Shown: in pieces, positions 16,284 to 24,499 of the stretch | How positions within the stretch are numbered: position 1 is the first letter of the stretch | Layout: each line of letters starts with the position of its first letter | Assembly (NCBI RefSeq): GCF_005924265.1 | Contig: NZ_VCLB01000009.1 | Location: forward strand, 1 to 64,000 | From: Martelella lutilitoris | GTDB taxonomy: Bacteria; Pseudomonadota; Alphaproteobacteria; Rhizobiales; Rhizobiaceae | Direction: 5' to 3' | DNA: 64,000 nt | Translations under genes and position numbers: made by a program | Notes under the pieces: model-generated | What the model was told of the DNA's origin: nothing | Seen by the model: only the letters and a program-made list of their open reading frames with translations | Database searches by the model: none

Positions 16284-17564
16284 TCAGGAGGGTTCGCGGG
16301 TCATCACCAGGCAGGCATTCTGCCCGCCGAATCCGAACGAGTTGGAAAGCACGGAGGAGACGCTTGCCTCCCGCTTTGCATTCGGCACGACATCGAGCTC
16401 GATCGTCGGGTCCGGCGTGTTGTAGTTGATCGTCGGCGGCAGAACGCCCGTCAGCATGGTCTGCAGAGAGAACACCGCCTCGACCGCGCCGGCCGCCGTC
16501 AACGTGTGGCCGATCATCGACTTGTTCGACGACAGCGGGATTGACGGCATCATCTCCTCGCCGAAAACGGCCTTGAGAGATGAATATTCCATCTTGTCGT
16601 TTTCCGGCGTCGAAGTGCCATGAGCGTTGATATAGTCGAGCCCGTCAATGCCGAGGCCGGCATCCTCAAGCGCCGCGCGAATGGTGGCGATCGCCGGTCC
16701 GCCATCGGGCGAGGACCGCGTGCGGTGGAAATGGTCCGCCTTCTCGCCGCAGCCGCGAATGATGCCGTAAACGGTCGCCCCGCGGGCATGGGCGGCTTCC
16801 AGCGATTCGAGAATGAGCGTTGCCGCCCCTTCCGCGATGACGAAGCCGTCGCGATCCTTGCTGAACGGCTTGGAGGCCTTTTCCGGCGGGTCATTCTGGG
16901 TCGAAAGCGCCGACAGCAGCGAGAAGCGCACCAGCGCCTCGGCCGTCACCGAGCCGTCGGTGGCAACCGTCATCGCCCTGTCGGTGCGGCCCTGGCGGAT
17001 CGCCTCGACGCCGAGCTGGATCGCGGTGGCGCCGGACGCGCAGGCCGTCGACAGCGTCACCGGCAGGCCGCGCGTGCCGAAGCGGTCGGCGATCCGCTCC
17101 GAGATCGAACCGAACATCACAGCCTCGTGGAAGGCGGGATCCGCCTTTTCACGCATGGCGGCGAGAAAACGGATATAGGCGTCATTGTCTTCGCTCGGCG
17201 GCGGCGCGCGGTCGGCGAGGTCGAAGCGCATCGACCATTCCGGCTCGACCGGCGGAGCGGCGAGAAACAGCGGCGCATCGAAGTCGCCGGAAAGCCCGGC
17301 CATCGCCAGTGCTTCCTCGATCGTGGCCTCGGCAAAGGCGTAGGACCGCGCGACGGGGTTCTGATCGGAGGGGATGAAATCCACCGTACCGGCAATGCGC
17401 GTGGACAGGTGGTCGGTCGGAAAGCGCGAGATCGCGTGAATGCCGGAAACGCCGCCGGTCAGCTTCTCCCAGTTATCCTTCAGGCCGCGCCCGAGCGAGG
17501 TGACGACGCCCATGCCGGTAACGGCGACCAGCGGACGGCCAAGGTGATCGGTAAATTTGCTCAT
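16284..17564 (-). CDS. fabF1XL: beta-ketoacyl-ACP synthase, catalytic subunit of the VLCFA cluster
   Basis: A 426-residue KAS II-type condensing enzyme. The catalytic triad is complete: C175 (LSTACASGA), H315 (YINAHGTSTPEND) and H353 (NKSMIGHTL). It should extend acyl-AcpXL with malonyl units to reach C28. ATG 17564 follows GAAAGGACGG; a GTG at 17582 overlapping the previous gene's stop is a less likely start. The coding region begins 14 bases after fabF2XL ends, so translation is probably coupled with that partner, whose active site is degenerate. Confidence 0.94.
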   Translation of the reverse strand: MSKFTDHLGRPLVAVTGMGVVTSLGRGLKDNWEKLTGGVSGIHAISRFPTDHLSTRIAGTVDFIPSDQNPVARSYAFAEATIEEALAMAGLSGDFDAPLFLAAPPVEPEWSMRFDLADRAPPPSEDNDAYIRFLAAMREKADPAFHEAVMFGSISERIADRFGTRGLPVTLSTACASGATAIQLGVEAIRQGRTDRAMTVATDGSVTAEALVRFSLLSALSTQNDPPEKASKPFSKDRDGFVIAEGAATLILESLEAAHARGATVYGIIRGCGEKADHFHRTRSSPDGGPAIATIRAALEDAGLGIDGLDYINAHGTSTPENDKMEYSSLKAVFGEEMMPSIPLSSNKSMIGHTLTAAGAVEAVFSLQTMLTGVLPPTINYNTPDPTIELDVVPNAKREASVSSVLSNSFGFGGQNACLVMTREPS

Positions 17565-17578
17565 CTGCCCGTCCTTTC

Positions 17579-18781
17579 TCACTTCTCGCCGACAAGCACG
17601 GCAACGCCTTCGCCGCGCTGCAGGCCGACTGTGGTCACGGCGATCTTCTCAGCCGGCGCCGACATCGATGCCTCTCCGTCATTGAAGACGGGCACCGGCG
17701 CCTTGGCGTCGAGCGAAAGCGCGGCCAGCGCGATGCCGAGGGGGAAGTTGGCCTCCATGGCGTGGCCGGTCATACCCGTATAGCCGCGCAGCGGCGTATC
17801 CGGGAAACCGGACTTCAGAACATCGGCTTCCTGCTTCGTCAGCGCGCTGAGGCCGGTGGCGCCGGAGAAGATGGCCTCGTTGCTGCCGCCGTCAAAGCCG
17901 GCATCGGCAAGGAGCCGGGCGAAGCGTTTTTCGAACTTTCCATCTTCGCGCTTGCCGCGATCGCCCTCAACGCCGGAGAGCGTGGCATAGATATGCGCGC
18001 CGCGCGCCTCGGCATAGGCGCGGGATTCGAGCACCAGGAAAGCGCCGGCCGACCCCATGATCATGCCGCCGTCGTCCTCGGCGGCCCTGTCCCAGAGCGG
18101 CGCCCATTTGCCGCGCGACAGCGCATGAACGGCCTCGAACATCAACAGGATGTCGCGCCGCTCGGCCACGAAGGAGGCGCCGACAAGCGTGTGCGTCGAC
18201 TGGCCGGCCAGGATACGGGCGTAAGCCGTGGCAACAGCCGAGATGCCCGCCGCCTCTTCGCCCATGAAGGTGCGCGACGATCCCGTGACCTTGTGGACGA
18301 TCGAGATATTGCCGGCCACCAGATTGGCAAGCTGGGCGAGGAACAGCGTCGGGCGCAGTTCCGTCGTCAGCTTTTCATTCAGAAGGATTTCGCGGTCGTT
18401 CCGTTCGCGCGCCTCGTTGACGATCATCGTGTCGACGGCAATGTCGCGTTCGCCGCCGCCGGCAGCCACGATCATGTCCATGGTCGAGCAGATCTCTTCA
18501 TTGCCCTTCACGCCCGCATCGTCGAGCGCCAGGCCCGCGGCATAGACGCCGAGACGCTGCCAGTTTTCCATCTGGCGCTGGTCGCCGCGTTTGGGGATCT
18601 GATCTTTCCAGTCGATCTCGGGCAAAGGGTGCACCGGATAGGGCGCACAGATCTCGTCATCGATGCGCATATCGGGCGCCGCGCCGCCGGTCAGCATGGC
18701 GACATGCGGCGCCTGGCCGACGCCGAAACTGGTCACAAGACCGACGCCGGTGACAACGACATCATTGTCCGATTTCGTCAT
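17579..18781 (-). CDS. fabF2XL: beta-ketoacyl-ACP synthase-like subunit with degenerate active site
   Basis: A 400-residue KAS fold (DVVVTGVGLVTSFG at the start, EDDGGMIMGSAGAFLVLE in the middle, YTGMTGHAMEANFPLG near the end). The nucleophilic elbow, TACASG in active enzymes, reads GSSRTFMGEEAAG, so the catalytic cysteine is missing. The first histidine motif (NAHGT) reads FSGATGLS, so that histidine is missing too; only the GH of the last motif remains. It therefore looks like a chain-length-factor-like partner of FabF1XL rather than an independent condensing enzyme. It starts 1 base after the fabZXL stop. Confidence 0.92.
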   Translation of the reverse strand: MTKSDNDVVVTGVGLVTSFGVGQAPHVAMLTGGAAPDMRIDDEICAPYPVHPLPEIDWKDQIPKRGDQRQMENWQRLGVYAAGLALDDAGVKGNEEICSTMDMIVAAGGGERDIAVDTMIVNEARERNDREILLNEKLTTELRPTLFLAQLANLVAGNISIVHKVTGSSRTFMGEEAAGISAVATAYARILAGQSTHTLVGASFVAERRDILLMFEAVHALSRGKWAPLWDRAAEDDGGMIMGSAGAFLVLESRAYAEARGAHIYATLSGVEGDRGKREDGKFEKRFARLLADAGFDGGSNEAIFSGATGLSALTKQEADVLKSGFPDTPLRGYTGMTGHAMEANFPLGIALAALSLDAKAPVPVFNDGEASMSAPAEKIAVTTVGLQRGEGVAVLVGEK

Positions 18782-18782
18782 T

Positions 18783-19271
18783 TCAGGACCTTTCCACGGT
18801 CTGGCCGCTCTCGATCGCGGCGAAAAGGCCGACTTCCTCGGCCCGTCGCCGGACGATCGGCGCCAGATCATTGTCTTCAAAAGAAAGCGTGCGGAATTTC
18901 AGCTGCGCGCTGGCGATCGGCTTGCCGGCAGACGCGATCTTCGCCTTGGTCACGGCAAAGCCGGAACCCTCGTGCTCCAGCGCCGCCTCGATATCGAGCA
19001 CGGCATGCGGCTCGACGAAGCTGCGCAGCTTGGCGCTGTCGACCATCATCAGGAAGGGCATTGCCGAACAGTTATTGACGCCGAGCAGAAGCATGCCGGA
19101 GGCCTGCGCCATGGTCTCGATCAGCAGCACGCCCGGCACAAGCGGCATGCCGGGAAAATGCCCTTCGAAAACGGGGCTCTTTTCAGGCACCGTCGAGCGC
19201 GCGACGATCCGGCCCGCGGAAACATCCACGGACGCGATCTCGTCGATCATCTGGAAATATTCGAGCAGCAT
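18783..19271 (-). CDS. fabZXL: 3-hydroxyacyl-ACP dehydratase (FabZ-like) of the VLCFA cluster
   Basis: A 162-residue hotdog-fold dehydratase. The active-site histidine lies in FEGHFPGMPLVPGVLLIE, and the downstream acidic residue is E of LLIETMAQA, as in FabZ. It removes water from 3-hydroxyacyl-AcpXL during C28 elongation. An AAGG ribosome-binding site lies shortly before ATG 19271. It follows acpXL by 100 bases. Confidence 0.93.
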   Translation of the reverse strand: MLLEYFQMIDEIASVDVSAGRIVARSTVPEKSPVFEGHFPGMPLVPGVLLIETMAQASGMLLLGVNNCSAMPFLMMVDSAKLRSFVEPHAVLDIEAALEHEGSGFAVTKAKIASAGKPIASAQLKFRTLSFEDNDLAPIVRRRAEEVGLFAAIESGQTVERS

Positions 19272-19371
19272 GAATGCCTTCAGCCTCTCCCGCCTGCATC
19301 GTTCACGGCCAGGAAACGGAAGCCACGGCAGGCCCCGAAGCTTGTCCGCAGAAGAGGGCTGCCTGACAGAA

Positions 19372-19653
19372 TCAGGCGTTTTTGGCCGCTCTCAGCTCGT
19401 CGATCTTGGCGCAGAGATTCTTCAGGATGAAGTATTCATCTGCATCGACCTTGCCCTCATTGACTTCCTGAGTCCATTTTTCGAGCGGAATCTTGATACC
19501 GAATTCCTTGTCGATGGCAAACACGATATCGAGGAAATCAAGACTGTCGATGCCCAGATCGTCAATCGTGTTGCTTTCCGGCGTAATCTTGTCGCGGTCG
19601 ATTTCGCTCGTTTCAGCGATGATATCGGCAACTTTATCGAATGTAGCGCTCAC
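19372..19653 (-). CDS. acpXL: specialised acyl carrier protein for very-long-chain fatty acid
   Basis: A 93-residue ACP. The phosphopantetheine attachment serine is S37 in [10 protein letters not shown]. The sequence opening [21 protein letters not shown] and the extended C-terminal helix ([22 protein letters not shown]) separate it from the shorter housekeeping AcpP. It carries the growing 27-hydroxyoctacosanoyl chain that LpxXL transfers to lipid A. It is the first gene of the minus-strand cluster; 102 bases separate it from the end of hemN, which lies upstream on the same strand. Confidence 0.96.
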   Translation of the reverse strand: MSATFDKVADIIAETSEIDRDKITPESNTIDDLGIDSLDFLDIVFAIDKEFGIKIPLEKWTQEVNEGKVDADEYFILKNLCAKIDELRAAKNA

Positions 19654-19755
19654 GCCTGTACCTCTTCAAACTATCAATTCAGCCCTTCTCATAGGCAAAG
19701 ATTGGCGAAAAGCCAATGGCCACGGGGCATCGGATGATCATTTTTCGACATTTGA

Positions 19756-21108
19756 TCAGACAGCCGAGGAGTGACGCCCCCGGCCGCCTTCCAAATAGGT
19801 ATCAAAAGTCGCCGCAACAGAGCGGGCAAAGGGAAATGCCGCATTTTCCAGGCGAAAACCGAAGGCGTCGAAGCTGCAGATGTCCGGATTGAGACGCGCA
19901 TAGGCCTTGGCTTCAGCGAGCACATGCTCCGCCGCAGAGCCGAAACGGGCGCGCAACTCGCAACTGGAAAAACCGTAGGCGCACATCACCTTTTCAATGA
20001 CGAAGCGGCGCAGCCGGTCCTCATCATCAAGCGCAATTCCGCGCACCACCGGCAGTTCCCCGGCCTCCGCCAGACGCCGGTATTCGCCGATCGCCGGCAT
20101 GTTCTGCCAGTAGCCTTCCCTCACCTCGCTGATCGAGGAAGCGCCGAGCCCGATCAGCGCGTCGGCGCTCTCATCCGTATAGCCCTGGAAATTACGGCGC
20201 AGGCGCCCTTCTCTTGCCGCACGCGCCAGGCTATCGCCGGGCAGCGCGAAATGGTCGATGCCGATCGGCTGGTAGCCGGCTTCCGCCAGCATGTCCCCGG
20301 CAAGCGTCATCTGCTCGAATCGCGCCTCTGGATCCGGCAGCGCATCCTCGGGAATCAGCGTCTGATGCTTCTTCATCCACGGCACATGGGCGTAACCGAA
20401 AAGCGCGATCCGGTCGGGGCGAAGCGAGATGATCTGCGCCACAGTGCGTGACAATGTCTCAAGGCTCTGGTGCGGCAGACCGTAGAGCAGGTCGCAATTG
20501 ACCGAGCGCACGCCGCGTTCGCGCATCGCGGCAATCACTGCGGCCGTCTGCTCGAAGCTCTGCAGGCGGTTTATGGTCTTTTGCACACGCTCGTCGAAAT
20601 CCTGAACGCCGAGGCTTGCGCGGGTCACGCCGATATCGGCAAGCGCATCGTAGCGCGGCTCGTCGAGATCGTTCGGATCCATCTCGACGCTGATCTCCGC
20701 GTCATCGGCGAAGTCGAATGCGTTCCGCAACCACCCCATCAGCCGGCGCATGTCGTCCGGCGTCAGCATCGTCGGCGATCCGCCGCCCCAGTGCAGGGCG
20801 GACACCTTCACCCCCTGCGGAAGCAGGGCGCCAACGGTCTTGATTTCCTGACTGAGGCTTTCCAGATATGAGGTTATCGGATCGTAACGCAGCGTATGTT
20901 TCGTGTGACAGGCACAGAACCAGCAAAGCCGGTCGCAATAGGGAATGTGCACATAGAGCGAGACTTTGTCCCCTTCAGGAATAGCCTTCAGCCAGCCGGC
21001 AACATCCTTCCCGGCAATCCCGCCGTGAAAATGCGGGGCCGTCGGATAACTCGTATAGCGCGGAACGGGGCGCGAGAACGTCTTCAGCAACTGCCTGCTT
21101 GATACCAT
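19756..21108 (-). CDS. hemN: oxygen-independent coproporphyrinogen III oxidase
   Basis: A 450-residue radical SAM enzyme. The iron-sulfur cysteines are C58, C62, C65 and the additional C67 (YCDRLCWFCAC), as in true HemN. SAM-binding WGGGSPT follows, and the N-terminal PRYTSYPTAPHF and C-terminal HemN domain are present. It converts coproporphyrinogen III to protoporphyrinogen IX without oxygen for heme synthesis under anoxia. A GAGGAAGGG ribosome-binding site precedes ATG 21108. An FNR box lies 62 bases upstream, shared with divergent fnrN, so induction at low oxygen is expected. Confidence 0.96.
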   Translation of the reverse strand: MVSSRQLLKTFSRPVPRYTSYPTAPHFHGGIAGKDVAGWLKAIPEGDKVSLYVHIPYCDRLCWFCACHTKHTLRYDPITSYLESLSQEIKTVGALLPQGVKVSALHWGGGSPTMLTPDDMRRLMGWLRNAFDFADDAEISVEMDPNDLDEPRYDALADIGVTRASLGVQDFDERVQKTINRLQSFEQTAAVIAAMRERGVRSVNCDLLYGLPHQSLETLSRTVAQIISLRPDRIALFGYAHVPWMKKHQTLIPEDALPDPEARFEQMTLAGDMLAEAGYQPIGIDHFALPGDSLARAAREGRLRRNFQGYTDESADALIGLGASSISEVREGYWQNMPAIGEYRRLAEAGELPVVRGIALDDEDRLRRFVIEKVMCAYGFSSCELRARFGSAAEHVLAEAKAYARLNPDICSFDAFGFRLENAAFPFARSVAATFDTYLEGGRGRHSSAV

Positions 21109-21169
21109 GACGAAAACCCTTCCTCTTGCGGGATCAGTTTGTCGTTATCGTCTTGCACTGCCCCCGGCT

Positions 21170-21183
21170 TTGACTTTAATCAA
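21170..21183. promoter_or_regulatory. FNR box between hemN and fnrN
   Basis: TTGACTTTAATCAA matches the FNR/FnrN consensus (TTGAT-N4-ATCAA) in 13 of 14 positions counting free bases. It lies between the divergent hemN and fnrN genes and could drive hemN activation and fnrN autoregulation. Confidence 0.82.
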
Positions 21184-21276
21184 GGAATGAGAATGTCATA
21201 CGCCCGCGCCGATCTCTAAACTGTTGCGCGCCGGACAAAGGGCGTCTAGACGGGTCGGAAGATTGAAGGCAGCCTC

Positions 21277-22032
21277 GTGAACGGGCTGCGATTTGGTGAA
21301 ACCATGGATGAAAAGCCGCATTTCGCAACCGACGATGACGCCATACCGCAGGTGTGCCGGGCCTGCGAGGCGCGCCATGGCGGCATCTGCTCGGTGCTGA
21401 ACGGTTCGCAGCTGGCTGTCTTGAACAAGCAGTCGTCAAAACGGACGATCGATCCCGGCACGGAAGTCGTCGGCCAGGGCGAAAACGTCAACAGCTATTC
21501 CAATATCCTGCGCGGCGTGGTCAAGCTGTCGAAGATGATGGCCGACGGCCGCCAGCAGATTGTCGGACTGCAATTCGCGCCCGATTTTCTCGGCCGTCCC
21601 TTCTCGCGCGAAAGCTCGCTGACGGCGGAAGCGGCGACGGCGACGGAGATCTGCGCCTTTCCCCGTGCCGCGATCGAGCGGATGATCGCCGACACGCCCG
21701 GTCTCGAACACAAGCTCTACGACCAGTCGCTGAAGGAACTCGACGAGGCGCGCGACTGGATGCTGACGCTCGGCCGCAAGACCGCGCGCGAGAAGGTTGC
21801 CTCCTTCCTCCACCTGATCGCCACCCATATCGATCCTGAAGCCGATGACGGCTGCACCTTTGATCTGCCTTTGTCGCGCGCAGACATCGCCGACTTCCTT
21901 GGCCTGACCATAGAGACGGTCAGCCGCCAGATGACGAAGCTGCGCAAGGAAAAGGTGATCGTCGTGGAGAACAACCGGCACGTGACCGTGCCGGATATCG
22001 AGCGTCTGAACGAGGCCGCCGGCAACGACTGA
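21277..22032 (+). CDS. fnrN: FnrN-type oxygen-responsive transcription regulator
   Basis: A Crp/Fnr regulator of 251 residues from GTG 21277 (GAAGG ribosome-binding site) or 242 from ATG 21304. The N-terminal cysteines C27, C30 and C38 (VCRACEARHGGIC) plus internal C126 (ATEICAFP) can hold an oxygen-labile [4Fe-4S] cluster, which separates FnrN from the clusterless FixK. The cyclic-nucleotide-fold domain spans ~45-150. The recognition helix ETVSRQ carries the E-x2-S-R triad that reads TTGAT half-sites. It should activate anaerobic or microaerobic genes, including adjacent hemN. Confidence 0.95.
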   Translation: MNGLRFGETMDEKPHFATDDDAIPQVCRACEARHGGICSVLNGSQLAVLNKQSSKRTIDPGTEVVGQGENVNSYSNILRGVVKLSKMMADGRQQIVGLQFAPDFLGRPFSRESSLTAEAATATEICAFPRAAIERMIADTPGLEHKLYDQSLKELDEARDWMLTLGRKTAREKVASFLHLIATHIDPEADDGCTFDLPLSRADIADFLGLTIETVSRQMTKLRKEKVIVVENNRHVTVPDIERLNEAAGND

Positions 22033-22070
22033 GCGTCAAGCCAAACGCAAGCTTCCTGCAACCGTCCGAA

Positions 22071-22694
22071 TCAGAGACGGCTGATGATGTGGCTCTCGCC
22101 CTCGTCATCGGCGTCCTGCTCGGCCCAAAGCGCCTCGATCGCCGGCAGGATTTCGCCAACGTCCTCGATCAGGCGCGGGCGCACCTGGTGGCTCGTGTGC
22201 AGGAACCCCTCGCCGCTCATATGTTCGAGCAGCTGGATCATCGGGTTCCAGAAACCGTCGACATTAGCGAAGATCATCGGCTTCGAATGGCGACCGAGCT
22301 GCGCCCAGGTCATGATCTCGACGATTTCCTCCAGCGTGCCGATACCGCCCGGAAGCGCGACAAAGGCATCGGCGCGTTCGAACATGGTGTGCTTGCGCAC
22401 ATGCATGTCCGGGGTGATCAGCAGTTCGTCGAGCGCCTCGAGCTGGTGGCGGGTCGCCTCCATGTCCACCAGAAACTCCGGGATGATGCCGACCACATGG
22501 CCGCCATTTTCGAGCACGCCCTCGGCAACGGCGCCCATTATGCCCTTGGTGCCGCCGCCATAGACGAGGCGATATCCTGCCATTGCGATGGCCGTTCCAA
22601 GCGCCTTGCCGGCGGCCATGTAGCTTGGCGATGTGCCGGGTCTTGATCCGCAATAGACGCAGACGGATCGAATCGTATCTTGTTCGTTGTTCAT
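22071..22694 (-). CDS. LOG family protein (nucleoside 5'-monophosphate phosphoribohydrolase-like)
   Basis: A 207-residue Rossmann-type protein with the LOG signature PGGIGTLEE and the opening VCVYCGSRPGTSPSYMAA. LOG enzymes release bases, classically cytokinins, from nucleoside monophosphates; in bacteria many act on AMP or unknown nucleotides. ATG 22694 was chosen because GAGG lies ~12 bases upstream; earlier ATGs at 22715 and 22736 are less likely. The gene converges with fnrN. Confidence 0.9.
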   Translation of the reverse strand: MNNEQDTIRSVCVYCGSRPGTSPSYMAAGKALGTAIAMAGYRLVYGGGTKGIMGAVAEGVLENGGHVVGIIPEFLVDMEATRHQLEALDELLITPDMHVRKHTMFERADAFVALPGGIGTLEEIVEIMTWAQLGRHSKPMIFANVDGFWNPMIQLLEHMSGEGFLHTSHQVRPRLIEDVGEILPAIEALWAEQDADDEGESHIISRL

Positions 22695-22876
22695 GAATTT
22701 ACTCAACCTCATTTGGCCGTTGCCGGTCAAGCGCATTGCAAATCGACCACAATCAGACGTTTACCTTGTTCATGCTTTCTCGCAAGCGCGAATGAACACT
22801 TGTGTATAACCGGCACTGTCGCTAGCGTTTTCAGCGAATTGACGTCGTCTGCGTGACGCCGTGACTGGAGTGACGA

Positions 22877-24346
22877 ATGAACAAGAACAACACACGAGTC
22901 ATCATTGCCGTGCTTGTGCTGCTGCTGATTGCAGCCGGCGCCTATTTTGCGTTGCGCGACAAGGGTGAGGACCTTTCCGGCGAGCAGCAGGCTGCCCCGA
23001 ACACGCAGACCGCCGCACCGCAAACGGAGCCCTCCAGTCCCGACATGCAGGAAGAAAGCGCCGCCGCACAGGGCGAAACGACAAGATCAGGATCTGAAAC
23101 GGAAGTCACCGAGGACGACCAAAGCCCTCCTGTTGAGCAGCAGCAGGCCACGCTGCGCATACCCACATTCGATCTCCTGCGCGTTGAACCTGATGGTACC
23201 GCCGTGATCGCCGGCGGCGCCGAGCCGCTCGGTCTTCTTGATGTAAAAGAGGAGGAAAGCGTCCTCGCCTCCTCCGACGTCACCGAAACCGGCGATTTCG
23301 TCGCCATCGTCGAGACCCCGCTTTCGCCCGGCGACCATCTGATCTATCTGAGCGTCACCATGCCGGACGGACGGACCGTCCGGTCCGAGCAGACGGCCAC
23401 GGTCTCCATACCCGACGGCAATAATGGCGAACTTCTTGCGCTGATCACCGAGCCCGGCAAGGCCTCGGAAATCATCTCCGCGCCGGAACTGCAGACGACA
23501 ACAACGCCCGACAACACTGTCGTTGCGACCCGCGAGACCGACGGGAACGAGGAAACGGCCGGCGCGCGGGACAATGGTCGGGATCAGGACATGGTCTCCG
23601 GCGATACGTCCGGAGACAGCGACACGGAAACCAACCTGCCGGCGATCAACGTCGAAACGCGGGGCAGAGACCGCGACACGGCCGAGGCGGTCACGGCGGC
23701 GCAGGAGCCCCTGTCCGACCAGAAGCCGGTCGCCGTCACCGTCAGAATCAAGGCGGTGGAGATCGAGGACGACACGCTTTTCGTCGCCGGCGAAGGCGAG
23801 ATCGGCGCGACAATTCGCGGCTATGTCGACGATGTGCTCGTGGCCGAGGGATCGGTCAATGTCGAGGGCAATTACGTGCTCGAGGCGAAGACCGATGTCT
23901 CCGTCGGGCTCCACACCATCCGCGTCGACATGCTCGATGCCGACAGCCGGGTGGTTGCCCGCGCCGTCGTGCCGTTCGACCGCCCGCCCGGCAACCAAAT
24001 CGCCGCGATCTCGACCGATGCCGACGGCACCAGCGCCGAGCAGAGCGACGGCACCCGAACCTTCGTCCAGCCGCAGCTTCAGGGCAGCGACAATGCCGTC
24101 ATCATCCGTCGCGGCGACAATCTGTGGCGGATCTCGCGCCGGGTCTACGGTCGCGGCGTGCGCTACACCACAATCTACCTCGCCAACGAGACCCAGATCG
24201 TCAATCCGGACCTCATTCTGCCCGGTCAGGTGTTTTCCGTGCCCGTCGAACCATTGCCGGACAGCGAGGCGGAAACCATCCACCGCCGCCTGCTGGAAGG
24301 CATGCCGGTGGGCCCGGAATACCAGCTTCCGCCGGCCGATCAATAA
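22877..24346 (+). CDS. LysM domain protein with N-terminal membrane anchor
   Basis: A 489-residue protein. Residues ~8-26 (VIIAVLVLLLIAAGAYFAL) anchor it in the membrane or form an uncleaved signal. A long acidic, Thr/Glu-rich disordered part follows (~30-90), then two Ig-like or bacterial adhesion-type repeats (FDLLRVEPDGTAVIAGGAEP and, later, VAGEGEIGATIRGYVDDVL). The C-terminal LysM motif begins VIIRRGDNLWRISRRVYG and ends PGQVFSVP. It probably binds peptidoglycan in the periplasm and spans the gap from inner membrane to wall. The precise role is unknown. Confidence 0.87.
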   Translation: MNKNNTRVIIAVLVLLLIAAGAYFALRDKGEDLSGEQQAAPNTQTAAPQTEPSSPDMQEESAAAQGETTRSGSETEVTEDDQSPPVEQQQATLRIPTFDLLRVEPDGTAVIAGGAEPLGLLDVKEEESVLASSDVTETGDFVAIVETPLSPGDHLIYLSVTMPDGRTVRSEQTATVSIPDGNNGELLALITEPGKASEIISAPELQTTTTPDNTVVATRETDGNEETAGARDNGRDQDMVSGDTSGDSDTETNLPAINVETRGRDRDTAEAVTAAQEPLSDQKPVAVTVRIKAVEIEDDTLFVAGEGEIGATIRGYVDDVLVAEGSVNVEGNYVLEAKTDVSVGLHTIRVDMLDADSRVVARAVVPFDRPPGNQIAAISTDADGTSAEQSDGTRTFVQPQLQGSDNAVIIRRGDNLWRISRRVYGRGVRYTTIYLANETQIVNPDLILPGQVFSVPVEPLPDSEAETIHRRLLEGMPVGPEYQLPPADQ

Positions 24347-24414
24347 GGCGCAATTGCGGCAAAGACGCCGTTCCGGCATTGCAATCGGTCGCTGACGACC
24401 CTATCTCGCAGAAC

Positions 24415-24439
24415 AAAACGACGCCCCGTGCGTCGTTTT
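24415..24439 (+). terminator. probable terminator after the LysM gene
   Basis: Hairpin AAAACGACGC / GCGTCGTTTT with a CCCGT loop. It lies between the LysM gene and the ABC exporter and ends in four T on the plus strand. Confidence 0.6.
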
Positions 24440-24499
24440 CCCGTCTTTGAACCTTATTTGTTTTGGCTCGGCAAACCCGCCTTGAGCCGGGGGATTAAC

